From: Anabaena minutissima FACHB-250
GTDB taxonomy: Bacteria > Cyanobacteriota > Cyanobacteriia > Cyanobacteriales > Nostocaceae
Assembly (NCBI RefSeq): GCF_014697125.1
Contig: NZ_JACJRG010000027.1
Coordinates: forward strand, 1 to 64,000
Direction: 5' to 3'
Length of the DNA stretch: 64,000 bases
The translations under genes and the position numbers were made by a program. The first letter of the stretch is position 1, and the number at the start of each line of letters is the position of its first letter. Below the pieces are notes generated by a model that made no database searches, was not told the origin of the DNA, and worked only from the letters and a program-made list of their open reading frames with translations. Positions 34,052-42,939 of the stretch are shown in pieces.

Positions 34052-36070
34052 TTACAACAATTCTGTAATAGAAAACTGTCGTTGACGGTCTAATTCTTGC
34101 AGCTTCAATTTTTCGGTATAAAAAGCTTGATAATAAGACTGCCATTTTTCTGGTTCAGCTTCTGGATCTGTTGCTTCCCACAGTTCCAAAAAGTGGCGAT
34201 AACGCTTTTCTCTTAGCACTCGTTCCATACAAGCGATCGCAGCTTGCACAACTTGGGGAGTACGCATGATCTCTTTCTTCCCTTTCTCATTGAGATGAAA
34301 CAGATGAGAGATCATTGCTATATCTTCAGATAATTCTAAATATCTGTCTTGCAAACTAGAGATTAAATCTACCTGTTCCTCCATTAACTCTAAAATCTTT
34401 TGCCACAAAAATCGATGGTGAGAAAGGCTAAATTCTAAATCTCGCTCTTCTAAAGCTGCAACAATAGCTTGACGCTGTTCAGCACAATGCAAGTAAATTC
34501 CTAGTAACAAGGCTTCTGCTTGTTCTAGAAGGCTGCTGTCTTTAGGAATTAGAGATTGGGGACTGGGGACTAGAGAAAGTTTTCCCCCATTCCCTGTTCT
34601 TTTGATAGCTACAGGCTGAGAATATGCAGCCGTAGATGGAGTGATTTGAGTTAATAGATTTTCTGCCCGTAGAGATATGAGGCTACTATCTCTTAAGCTG
34701 AGTATTTCAGCAAAATGAAAAATGTAATAATCCCGCGTTTCTGGATTTTGAATTTTTTTGAGTATTTTTACAAACTCTTGAGACACCACCTGAAAATCTG
34801 TTGCTTGTCTCAAGTCGCGGTCTTTCAAAATTTGCTGAATCTGCCAATCTATCCAGAGTGGCGCACTATCAAGGAGTTCTTTGCGCTCCGTAGAAGATAG
34901 CTCATCTATGTTTCTATGTCTATATTTACGTAGTTGAGATAACCGAGAAATTGTACTTGCTAGAACTTGATATTCCGATGAACCATGAGTTCTCAAAAAT
35001 TCATCAGCATCTTTACCTTGATGTAAATTGAGAATACGTAACTTGATTTCACCTTTATAAACTAAATCAGCTATTTCACCAATTGCCCGTTCGGTGGCGT
35101 TAATTCCCGCCTTATCAGCATCAAAATTTAGTATTAATTCTTTCGAGTCGGTGTAGCGCAACATCAGCCTGACTTGTTCCAAACTCAACGCCGTACCGAG
35201 GGAAGCGACAGCATTATTAATACCCGCAGCGTGAAGAGCGATCGCATCAAAATATCCCTCCACCACTACCGCTTGATCAAGTTGGGAAATCCCAGCTTTG
35301 GCTTGATCTAAAGCAAATAAAGTTCTCCCCTTATTAAATAATTCGGTTTCTGGGGAATTTAAATATTTGGGTTGTTCATCACTCAGAGTTCTACCACCAA
35401 AGGCAATCACCCGTCCTTGGACATCACGAATCGGAATCATGAGGCGATCGCGGAATACATCATAATACCCACCGCCTTCCTTTCGGGGTTTAATCAAACC
35501 TGCCTTTTCCACCAACTGCACGGGATAGTGCTTATCCTCTACCAAATAGCGGTGGAGAGTTTCCCAACCGGGAGGAGCATAACCCAAGCCAAACTGCTGG
35601 ATTGTAGCTTCATTGAAAAGGCGATTGCTGCGTAAATACTTGAGTGCCGATTGCCCTTGAGATTGACGCAAGGCGTGTTGATAAAACTGTGCGGCTGAAG
35701 CCAGAACCTCATACAACTGTTCCCGCAAAGATATCTGACGCTGTAACTCTTGGCGTTGTTCTGGTTCGAGAGTTTTGACAGGCACTTGGTAACGCCGTGC
35801 TAAATCTAACACCACCTCAGAAAAGGAGTGCTTACCCAAATCCATCAAAAATTTAATTGCATTACCCCCAGCTTGACAGCCAAAGCAATAATACATTTGC
35901 TTTGTTTGGCTGACAGTGAAACTAGGACTTTTCTCATCGTGGAAAGGACATAAGCCGACGAAATCCTTACCACGTTTGCGTAACACCACATATTCTGATA
36001 CAACATCGACAATATCAGCACGATGTTTAATTTCTTCAATTGTGTCTGGGTGTAGGCGCGGAATTTGCAT
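34052..36070 (-). CDS. dnaG: DnaG: DNA primase
   Basis: DnaG makes RNA primers for replication. The 672-residue protein has an N-terminal zinc-binding domain with CPFHDEKSPSFTVS near 41-54 and YYCFGCQAGGNAI near 60-72, then the catalytic core (FGLGYAPPGWETLHRYL, DVFRDRLMIPIRDVQGRVIA near 215). The Toprim part follows with VVVEGYFDAIALHAAGI near 267 and LILNFDADKAGINATERAIG near 313. A C-terminal helicase-binding domain starts around 520. Between core and C-terminal domain sits LSLVPSPQSLIPKDSS, encoded by genomic heptamer repeats. Complete and probably functional. Confidence 0.94.
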   Translation of the reverse strand: MQIPRLHPDTIEEIKHRADIVDVVSEYVVLRKRGKDFVGLCPFHDEKSPSFTVSQTKQMYYCFGCQAGGNAIKFLMDLGKHSFSEVVLDLARRYQVPVKTLEPEQRQELQRQISLREQLYEVLASAAQFYQHALRQSQGQSALKYLRSNRLFNEATIQQFGLGYAPPGWETLHRYLVEDKHYPVQLVEKAGLIKPRKEGGGYYDVFRDRLMIPIRDVQGRVIAFGGRTLSDEQPKYLNSPETELFNKGRTLFALDQAKAGISQLDQAVVVEGYFDAIALHAAGINNAVASLGTALSLEQVRLMLRYTDSKELILNFDADKAGINATERAIGEIADLVYKGEIKLRILNLHQGKDADEFLRTHGSSEYQVLASTISRLSQLRKYRHRNIDELSSTERKELLDSAPLWIDWQIQQILKDRDLRQATDFQVVSQEFVKILKKIQNPETRDYYIFHFAEILSLRDSSLISLRAENLLTQITPSTAAYSQPVAIKRTGNGGKLSLVPSPQSLIPKDSSLLEQAEALLLGIYLHCAEQRQAIVAALEERDLEFSLSHHRFLWQKILELMEEQVDLISSLQDRYLELSEDIAMISHLFHLNEKGKKEIMRTPQVVQAAIACMERVLREKRYRHFLELWEATDPEAEPEKWQSYYQAFYTEKLKLQELDRQRQFSITELL

Positions 36071-36260
36071 ATTAGTTAATGGTCATTAATCATTAGTTTT
36101 TCTTCTCTGCCCCTCTGTTCCCCTCGTTCTTCCCCAACTTGGGAGAAATAGCAAAATATCAATGATTAATCACATCTGATAGATATTATATTGTTGTTGC
36201 CAAATGAAGAATATTGTATAGAATTGCTAGTCTTAATTTTATTAAGAGGAATTACGGTAA

Positions 36261-37628
36261 ATGGGGCGTATCTTTATTTCAGCAGCCCACGGAGGCCAAG
36301 AAGCGGGAGGGATAGATCCAGGTTCGATCGCTGGCGGGACTACAGAAGCGAAGGAAATGATTTTGCTGCGCGATTTGATTGTAACAGAACTGCGATCGCG
36401 GAGTTTTGAAGTGTTATCTGTTCCTGATGATCTCAGTGCTGCGGGTACTATTGCCTGGATTAATTCTCGCGGTCGTCGTGGTGATGTGGCTCTAGAAATC
36501 CATGCAGATTCTGCTAGTAGTCCGGTTGTAAGGGGGGCTAGTGTTTTTCACATTGCCAGTAATAATGAGCGCAAGAATAATGGCGAACTACTGCTAGTGG
36601 GACTGTTGCGCCGTGTTCCTCAACTGCCAAACCGAGGTGTAAAACCAGATACCGAGAGTGGTTTAGGGAGTTTAGCCTTTTGTCGGCAAATTGCGATCGC
36701 CTCTTTATTGCTACAAGTAGGGTTTATCAGCAATCCAGAGGATCGGGCTTTGCTGCAAAATCGCCGCCGAGATTTCGCCTTAGGTATTGCCGATGGGCTA
36801 GCATCTTGGAGTCGTGTTATTGACCCCACCCCCGGTACTCCCGCAGATCCCAATTATCCACCAATCAACATCAACATTAACGGGCAAACCTATGCAGAGC
36901 AAGGAGTTTTAGTCAATGGTAATGCTTATATCCCCATTGATTTAGTAGATCGGCTGCGAATTGACTTGTCAAAATCACCCAATGTCAATCGGATTACCTA
37001 TCGCAAAGTGGTGTATCTCAAAGCTGTAGAATTGCGCGATTTTAATGTTGCTGTTGGTTGGGATGCAACTACTCGTACTGTCACTTTGCGCTCAAATTTG
37101 GTAATTTGCCCTGGTCAATTTGACAGAATTATGGCGAATGGCAACACTTCAGAAGTTGAGATGCAACTCTTCTTAAGAAACAACAATGAAAATGCCCTCA
37201 ATAAGTTTCCTGACATACCAAAACTCTATCGAGAAGAAGGAGCTTCAGAAGGAGTTAATTATGACATTGCCTTCTGTCAGATGTGCCTAGAAACTGGATT
37301 TTTACGCTTTGGTGGAGACTTAAGACCTGAGCAAAATAACTTTGCGGGTTTAGGATCTATTGGTGGTGGTGCTGAAGCTGCCTCTTTTCCTAGTGCCAGA
37401 ATTGGAGTTAGGGCGCACATTCAACATCTCAAAGCCTACGCCAGTCTAGAACCTCTAGTGAATGAAGTTGTAGACCCCCGATTTCGTTTTGTTACCCGTG
37501 GTGTAGCCCCACTCATTGAACAACTCTCAGGACGCTGGTCAGCAGATTTAGAGTACGGTACAAAAATCACCGCCATGCTCAAACGCCTATATGATTCAGC
37601 CGGATTTTTAAATGCTAATAGAGTTTAG
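36261..37628 (+). CDS. Cell-wall N-acetylmuramoyl-L-alanine amidase-like protein
   Basis: The 455-residue protein starts with an Amidase_3-type domain (residues about 1-195): FISAAHGGQEAGGIDPG (zinc His10), a Glu in GGTTEAKEM, ALEIHADSASS (second zinc His) and LLLQVGFISNPEDRALL. The last motif normally has Glu where this one has Gln152. A copper-amine-oxidase-N-like segment follows (NINGQTYAEQGVLVNGNAYI). From about 290 there is a glucosaminidase-like domain (GVNYDIAFCQMCLETGFLRF, NNFAGLGSIGGG). There is no obvious signal peptide. Such proteins remodel peptidoglycan, for example at filament septa. Confidence 0.75.
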   Translation: MGRIFISAAHGGQEAGGIDPGSIAGGTTEAKEMILLRDLIVTELRSRSFEVLSVPDDLSAAGTIAWINSRGRRGDVALEIHADSASSPVVRGASVFHIASNNERKNNGELLLVGLLRRVPQLPNRGVKPDTESGLGSLAFCRQIAIASLLLQVGFISNPEDRALLQNRRRDFALGIADGLASWSRVIDPTPGTPADPNYPPINININGQTYAEQGVLVNGNAYIPIDLVDRLRIDLSKSPNVNRITYRKVVYLKAVELRDFNVAVGWDATTRTVTLRSNLVICPGQFDRIMANGNTSEVEMQLFLRNNNENALNKFPDIPKLYREEGASEGVNYDIAFCQMCLETGFLRFGGDLRPEQNNFAGLGSIGGGAEAASFPSARIGVRAHIQHLKAYASLEPLVNEVVDPRFRFVTRGVAPLIEQLSGRWSADLEYGTKITAMLKRLYDSAGFLNANRV

Positions 37629-37673
37629 AAATTGGGCAGTGAGGGAGTAAAGGAGTGAAGGATATAACTAATG

Positions 37674-37740
37674 ACTCACTACTCACTACTCAGCACTCAC
37701 TACTCAGCACTCACTACTCAGCACTCACTACTCAGCACTC
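37674..37740. repeat. 14-bp tandem repeat (ACTCACTACTCAGC), about 4.5 copies
   Basis: Four full ACTCACTACTCAGC units plus flanking half-units between the amidase gene and the TPR gene. It touches the last codon of the TPR gene at 37739. Confidence 0.8.
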
Positions 37741-38761
37741 AAAGCGCATCTATAAACTGCTTTACCTTCTCTTGGATAGTCGCATCAGCAATTTCCTCTG
37801 CCAATTGCTGGGCATTTTGATAACAAACTCGCGCTAAACTTTTACGTTTTGTTTTGGCGTACAGGCTGCCCATGTTGAGCAAAGTAGCAATTTCACCGAT
37901 AGAATCATCCTGTTGTTGATAAATCTCCACAGCTTGTCTATAGAATTTTAGGGCTTTGCGGTGAATATCCAGGTGGTTATAGATATAACCGATATTGTTG
38001 AGGGTATTCGCCTCGCCAGAGCGATCGCCCATAGCACGACGTGATAAAAGCACTTGATTATAGAGCAATAATGCTTGTTTGGGTTGTCCTATATCTATAT
38101 AAATAGAAGCAATATTGTTTAAGGTAATTGCTTCACCAACAGCATTTTTCGTAGCCTTTTGAATTGGTAGTGCTGCTTGTAGAAATTCTAGAGCTTTTTC
38201 ATGATCACCTAAAATACTGTAAGCAAATCCAATGCCGTTGAGGGTTGTCGCTTCACCAGAAAAGTCTCCCAGTAATCGACGCATTGCTAAAATTTGGTTT
38301 TGTAGTAATAAAGCCCGTTTGGGTTCACCCAATCTGATATAAATCAGTGCGACATCATTGAGAGTAGAAACTTCCCCTAGGGTGTCTTGCACTTCCCGAA
38401 AAATTTGTGCGGCTTTCTCTAGATACTCCAACGCCTGGGAAAGTTTTCCTATCCGACTATAAGTAGAACCTACATTACTGAGTGCTGTTGCTTCTGCTTG
38501 CAAGTTACCAAGCTCAACGGCAACAGCCAAAGCCTGCTTGAAAGCATCTAAGGCTTGTTGCATCTGACAACAACCCAGATAAGCTAAACCAATATCATTT
38601 AATGTATGCCCTTCTCTGGCTCGATCGGAAATGGCTCTGGCTAACTGTAAATTTTCCTTGACTAAATCCAGATATTCTGGAAATTTTCCCTGCTTATAGT
38701 AGCCATTGGCTGTATCACGACGTTCTTCCCACTCTTTGGCTTGATTGCAAGATTGCGTCAT
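37739..38761 (-). CDS. Tetratricopeptide-repeat protein
   Basis: The 340-residue protein is almost entirely TPRs of the 40-residue kinesin-light-chain type: GHTLNDIGLAYLGCCQMQQA, EATALSNVGSTYSRIGKLSQ, EVSTLNDVALIYIRLGEPKR, EATTLNGIGFAYSILGDHEK, EAITLNNIASIYIDIGQPKQ, EANTLNNIGYIYNHLDIHRK and EIATLLNMGSLYAKTKRKSL. At least seven repeats fill residues 55-320 as a helical protein-interaction surface. No catalytic domain or signal peptide is present. In this group of organisms such proteins often accompany signalling or proteolytic partners, but none is adjacent. Confidence 0.85.
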   Translation of the reverse strand: MTQSCNQAKEWEERRDTANGYYKQGKFPEYLDLVKENLQLARAISDRAREGHTLNDIGLAYLGCCQMQQALDAFKQALAVAVELGNLQAEATALSNVGSTYSRIGKLSQALEYLEKAAQIFREVQDTLGEVSTLNDVALIYIRLGEPKRALLLQNQILAMRRLLGDFSGEATTLNGIGFAYSILGDHEKALEFLQAALPIQKATKNAVGEAITLNNIASIYIDIGQPKQALLLYNQVLLSRRAMGDRSGEANTLNNIGYIYNHLDIHRKALKFYRQAVEIYQQQDDSIGEIATLLNMGSLYAKTKRKSLARVCYQNAQQLAEEIADATIQEKVKQFIDAL

Positions 38762-38923
38762 TTGACCTCAGTTGCACTGCAAATAAATTGGCGGGTTATT
38801 CTTGGACTTCTATCGAGAGCAAGTTGCCCAAGTTAAGTTTAGGTTAACCTTTATTTTCTACCTTTAGGTACAAGACGTAAAGAAATAGATGTGGTAGTTT
38901 TAACCCGCTATCAGCAGTATTAG

Positions 38924-39736
38924 TTAAGCTGTCTTAAAAAATCGTATGATTTCGCGGACATGATCCAAAAATTGCCCATCGGTGGAAAGTTGCGCGATCG
39001 CATTGCGTGCTTCCCTGGCTAATCTTTCATGTTCGGTTTGATTGGTAGCACGTAATTCCTCTAAGTTAGCAGCTATTCTGGCTAAGTCTTTGCGGGTTTC
39101 ATCAGCAAAACGTTGTTGCGTTGTAGCTAAAGAATAGGGTTGTTCTGGGTTGAGTTGGTCTTCTAAAACTTGGACTTTTTGCTCAAATTCATAGAAGCGA
39201 TTGCGGAGTTCGACAATATCTTCACGGGGATATTTCCACTCTTGGCTAATCGTCGTCAGCCTGGCGTATAAATACTCATAAGCGCGGATAGCTGGACGCA
39301 AGATAGTTAATAACAACGCCGCACCAGAACTGATATAACCTACAGCACTAATACCCGTGGCGGCGAGGGTATAAAGACCAATAGCTGAAACTAAGTGTAA
39401 AGCTAAAGCAGCCCAGAGCGATCGCTTGGCTAGAATTCTGACATACTTAACTTGTCTTTCGTCTACAGGTATTTCTTTTTCAATTGACTGTGCGGCTTCC
39501 GCTAAAACTTGCTTGGCTTGAAAATGGATATTCCAGGGGACAGTGACAATCACCAACAACCACCAAAAACTTGCACCCCCAATAACCCAGTCGAGGAAGT
39601 TACCGGCTGGGACATGAAACCATTGCAGCACGCCAAAACCTAGCAGCACTACAGCCACAATCCCGGCAATCGAACTAATAAAAAAATTGAAATACATATA
39701 TAGCCCTGATCTTGGTGAAACTATCACCTCAATCAT
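38924..39736 (-). CDS. Membrane protein with C-terminal coiled coil, unknown function
   Basis: A 270-residue protein with four hydrophobic segments (about 19-40, 47-68, 108-128 and 130-148) and a soluble C-terminal half that is mostly helical: EDIVELRNRFYEFEQKVQVL, then RFADETRKDLARIAANLEEL, ending in DHVREIIRFFKTA. The pattern resembles cyanobacterial conserved membrane proteins without known function. MYFNFFIS near residue 14 (39697) is an alternative start. It is 61 bases from the lipoprotein gene upstream and could be its operon partner. Confidence 0.65.
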   Translation of the reverse strand: MIEVIVSPRSGLYMYFNFFISSIAGIVAVVLLGFGVLQWFHVPAGNFLDWVIGGASFWWLLVIVTVPWNIHFQAKQVLAEAAQSIEKEIPVDERQVKYVRILAKRSLWAALALHLVSAIGLYTLAATGISAVGYISSGAALLLTILRPAIRAYEYLYARLTTISQEWKYPREDIVELRNRFYEFEQKVQVLEDQLNPEQPYSLATTQQRFADETRKDLARIAANLEELRATNQTEHERLAREARNAIAQLSTDGQFLDHVREIIRFFKTA

Positions 39737-39797
39737 GGCTAGACTATGGCATTTCTACGGAAAACTTTGTGATGCTTTTTCTAGCTGCATACATTAT

Positions 39798-40205
39798 CTA
39801 CGGGATGAGATAGCTACGCCAAACTGTTTGGGTGTCTTGACTACTCTTACTTGGTGACAGCAATCGCCAAGTTTTACCTTCTTGTTGAATCTGTAAGTAA
39901 ATTTCAAACGGTTGTTGCAGTTTTGTCAACTGTCTCTTGGGTAGCTGAAAAATTAAGTCGTAGTTTCCCAACACTCGGAAAGCCGGTAAATTTTCAATCG
40001 TCAAAGGTTGTTCCTGGCGAATTTTCAGGTGTTTAATTTCAAACCTTTGGAACTTGAGATCCAACTGCTGATTGAGTTGCTCTTGGGTTTGTTCTAGCTG
40101 GAGTGCGATCGCTTTCTGCACTAACTCACTAGTTGGTAACAATCCAATATTGCCACAACCCACTAATAGCATCAGCAAAACCACCGTTACAACGAACCGC
40201 ACCAT
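39798..40205 (-). CDS. Small lipoprotein of unknown function
   Basis: The 135-residue protein starts with a lipoprotein signal (MVRFVVTVVLLMLLVGCGNI; lipobox LVGC, modified Cys17). The mature part has a helical VQKAIALQLEQTQEQLNQQL, a beta part (FEIKHLKIRQEQPLTIENLP) and ends with LSPSKSSQDTQTVWRSYLIP. It would be anchored in the membrane facing the periplasm. No family recognised. It is divergent from the O-methyltransferase gene with 63 bases between, where both promoters must lie. Confidence 0.7.
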   Translation of the reverse strand: MVRFVVTVVLLMLLVGCGNIGLLPTSELVQKAIALQLEQTQEQLNQQLDLKFQRFEIKHLKIRQEQPLTIENLPAFRVLGNYDLIFQLPKRQLTKLQQPFEIYLQIQQEGKTWRLLSPSKSSQDTQTVWRSYLIP

Positions 40206-40268
40206 GTTAATTCTTATATAGTTTCAGCGATAGTATAGCGGGAGATACCTAAAACTCCCTCATGTATT

Positions 40269-40934
40269 ATGTCATCACAAACTATTGGTCTTAATCAAGA
40301 ACTTTACACCTACCTACTGGCTAATTCTGTGCGAGAACCGGAAATTCTCCAAAAATTACGCCAAGAAACAGCTAATCATCCCCACGCTGTCATGCAGATT
40401 TCTCCAGAACAGGGACAATTTATGAGCCTGCTAGTGCAGTTAATGAGCGCAAAAAGAACCTTAGAAATAGGCGTATTTACTGGCTATAGTTCCCTTTCTG
40501 TCGCCTTATCGTTACCTAGTGATGGTCAGTTAATTGCTTGTGATCTCAGTGAGGAATTTACAGCCATTGCCAAGCGTTATTGGCAAGCAGCAGGAGTTGC
40601 GGATAAAATTGACTTGCGATTAGCACCAGCACTGGAAACTTTAGATACCCTATTAGCAGAAGGACAAGCAGCAACATTTGATTTTGCTTTTATTGACGCA
40701 GATAAAGAAAATTACCTCAATTATTACGAACGGGCTTTGCAATTAATCCGTCCTGGTGGATTGATCGCCATTGACAACGTTTTATGGTCTGGAAGAGTTG
40801 CCGATCCGCAAATCCAAAACCCTAGTACGCAAGCTATCCGTAACTTCAATCAAAAATTGCATGATGATGAACGAGTCACAATTTCTCTTGTGCCAATAGG
40901 AGATGGCCTAACTTTAGCACTCAAGCGCAGTTAA
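40269..40934 (+). CDS. SAM-dependent O-methyltransferase (caffeoyl-CoA OMT-like)
   Basis: The 221-residue methyltransferase has the class I SAM-binding motif LEIGVFTGYSSLSVALSLP near 66-84, the acidic end ACDLSEEF near 94, DFAFIDADKENYLNYYERAL near 137-156 (with metal-binding Asp residues) and GGLIAIDNVLWSGRVADP near 164-181. It belongs to the metal-dependent CCoAOMT/O-methyltransferase family 3, which methylates catechol groups. In cyanobacteria homologues can act on mycosporine precursors or phenolics; no such neighbours are present, so the substrate is open. Confidence 0.88.
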   Translation: MSSQTIGLNQELYTYLLANSVREPEILQKLRQETANHPHAVMQISPEQGQFMSLLVQLMSAKRTLEIGVFTGYSSLSVALSLPSDGQLIACDLSEEFTAIAKRYWQAAGVADKIDLRLAPALETLDTLLAEGQAATFDFAFIDADKENYLNYYERALQLIRPGGLIAIDNVLWSGRVADPQIQNPSTQAIRNFNQKLHDDERVTISLVPIGDGLTLALKRS

Positions 40935-40951
40935 TAGCGATGTAAATATTA

Positions 40952-41106
40952 AGTAGGTGAGGCAAAAAGCGGTGTGAAGATTCCTCCCGCTTTATTGCCG
41001 TAACACAACGGCAATGTGAGGATTTAAGCGTTAGAGACAGTAGAAATTAGCCGTCACACAATACCATTCTGCGTTGCATTACTCGTTGCTTTAACGCAAC
41101 CTACAA
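40952..41106. repeat. Inverted relative of the 22817 MITE, plus a GTTGCTTTAACGC repeat
   Basis: The first 49 bases (GTAGGTGAGGCAAAAAGCGG through TCCTCCCGCTTTATTGCCGT) are the reverse complement of the interior at 22905-22954. ATTGCCGT and AACGGCAAT next form a short palindrome. At 41073-41106 an additional CTGCGTTGCATTACTCGTTG, CTTTAACGCAACCTACA repeat follows. The rest of the 40935-41422 spacer, which includes the GTTCCGCCCAGCGTAGC unit at 41278-41310, has no gene. Confidence 0.6.
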
Positions 41107-41422
41107 TTTAAGGTTTATTTTATAAATTATCTCTGACTACAAACTTGTTCAATAATATCTGCCAGATGTGCAATTTTACTCTAAATCTATAACTAAAGTC
41201 AGATATTTAGTCTCTCCCAATGACAGTATTTTTATAAGGCTTCATGATTACCAAAATATCATTGCGTCTTGTTGCGTGATGGTGTTCCGCCCAGCGTAGC
41301 TGATGACCGACCGTCGGTCGGAGACCATCGCCAATTTATGCAAATTTATATTTCTCAGACTGATTATTAAAAATTGTCAGATTCAAGTAATTTAAAGTCA
41401 ATTAGTGTAGGAATAAAATTTA

Positions 41423-42304
41423 ATGTTGAGATTATTCCCCAGAATTCAAAATAAACTATTAAGAAATTTCATAAGATTTCCTTTAATAAAATATCATGCT
41501 GATCTTGCTTATCAAATAGATGTCAAAGAACATCTTCCCTATTTACCGATTATTTCAAGCCATGATTTAAATATAGTAAAAGCAATAAAAACTCAAGGAA
41601 TAGCAATTACATCTTTAGATGAATTAGGTATTCCATCTAATCTCCAAATTCTCCAATTAGCACAAAAATTATTACCCAATATTAAATCTAATATTGCTGT
41701 ACAAAAAAATGGATTTGTGGTTCATGCTAATGCTGAACAAATGATTGAGTATCCAGAAATATTCTTGTGGGGATTGGAACAAAGATTGTTAAATATTATT
41801 GAAAATTATCTTGGTTTACCAGTAGCCTATCATGGTGCATATTTTCGTAGGGATATTGCTAATCAGTTAGAAACAGGATCAAGACTTTGGCATATAGATA
41901 CAGAAGACCGACAAGTTATAAAAATAATACTTTATATCAATAGTGTGGATGAAGAGACAGGGCCATTTCAGTACCTGCCTCAACCTTTAACAACAGAAGT
42001 GGCTAAATCTTTAAATTACACATCTGGCTATCTTACAGATAAAACAATGCAAAAGGTGATATCTCCAAAACAATATCAATCATGTGTAGGGGCTGCTGGT
42101 ACAGTAATTTTTGCAGCCACTGGCAGTATTTTTCATCGTGGTAAGCCACCAAGCAATTCAGATAGATTTGCCATTTTCTTTGATTACACTTCTCATAGAA
42201 AAAAATATCTATACTATAATACTTCGCCTTTAACTAATGAGTTTTTAGTCAAATATTATAACCATCTTTCAGAGCAACAAAAAAAATATATTTATTGGCA
42301 ATAA
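41423..42304 (+). CDS. Phytanoyl-CoA dioxygenase-like (2-oxoglutarate/Fe(II)) oxygenase
   Basis: The 293-residue protein shows the oxygenase pattern: RLWHIDTEDRQVIKIILYIN near 152-171 (metal-binding His-X-Asp), then GPFQYLPQ, and GSIFHRGKPPSNSDRFAIFF near 234-253 (third metal His and 2-oxoglutarate Arg). The N-terminus is basic and the composition Ile/Lys/Asn-rich, unlike the neighbouring housekeeping genes, which may point to acquired DNA. Members of the family hydroxylate many small molecules; the substrate here is unknown. It is alone, upstream of convergent genes. Confidence 0.75.
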   Translation: MLRLFPRIQNKLLRNFIRFPLIKYHADLAYQIDVKEHLPYLPIISSHDLNIVKAIKTQGIAITSLDELGIPSNLQILQLAQKLLPNIKSNIAVQKNGFVVHANAEQMIEYPEIFLWGLEQRLLNIIENYLGLPVAYHGAYFRRDIANQLETGSRLWHIDTEDRQVIKIILYINSVDEETGPFQYLPQPLTTEVAKSLNYTSGYLTDKTMQKVISPKQYQSCVGAAGTVIFAATGSIFHRGKPPSNSDRFAIFFDYTSHRKKYLYYNTSPLTNEFLVKYYNHLSEQQKKYIYWQ

Positions 42305-42533
42305 AAAAGGAATTGGGCATTAGAAAAAATTATTCCCATTCCCCAATCCCCAGCCTTTCAATGAGTTGATTTGCAATGAGTGGATTTTGGATTGATTAAT
42401 CTAAAATCCAAAATCCGTCTTGAAAAGTTGAGCCACTGCGTTAGATGGGTTTCCCCGCTTGTAGCAAGTGGCGTTCCTAGGTTGGGAAACCTGCCTACAG
42501 AACTTTCCGCAAAATCTAAAATTCCCAATCCCC

Positions 42534-42923
42534 TCATTCACTCATCACAGAAGCGCAGGCTTGTGCTGCCTGCCAGAGTTTCTCTACAAATAGTTCTGTG
42601 CGATTGCTGATTACGGTCACAAACACACCATCTGCATCCTCAGAACCATCTGATAACCAAGAACCCCGCAGGGTAATTTCCACATACTCAGCATCACCAG
42701 TTGACACATCAATAATTTCACTGTTAGCAAATCTGGTTTCAGCCTTGAGTGCTTCAATTCCTGGCAAATCCGCAGGTAGCAAAAAGGAAGCAGTGCTGGG
42801 TTCAACGCATAAAGCTTGACCAACCCGTAGTGCTAAAATTACTCGTTTTTGTACCCATTTTTCTAGCGATAAGGCAAGATATTCCAAATAAAAACTGCTT
42901 TCGGTGTAAGTTAATTTCAGCAT
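42534..42923 (-). CDS. Conserved protein of unknown function downstream of the HNH gene
   Basis: The 129-residue soluble protein reads MLKLTYTESSFYLEYLALSL at the N-terminus, WVQKRVILALRVGQALCVEP near 23-42, then a helix/strand mixture with ADLPGIEALKAE and EYVEITLRGSWLSDGSEDAD, and ends TELFVEKLWQAAQACASVMS. It has the look of a conserved cyanobacterial family, but I cannot name it. It lies 16 bases after the HNH endonuclease gene in the same orientation, so the two are probably co-transcribed. Confidence 0.65.
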   Translation of the reverse strand: MLKLTYTESSFYLEYLALSLEKWVQKRVILALRVGQALCVEPSTASFLLPADLPGIEALKAETRFANSEIIDVSTGDAEYVEITLRGSWLSDGSEDADGVFVTVISNRTELFVEKLWQAAQACASVMSE

Positions 42924-42939
42924 TCCTTATGCTCTCCTG

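Noticed and set aside
37674..37740. Open frame over the 14-bp repeat (Ser/Thr/His-rich product)
   Set aside because: The product is only the translated tandem repeat; such repeats are intergenic elsewhere.
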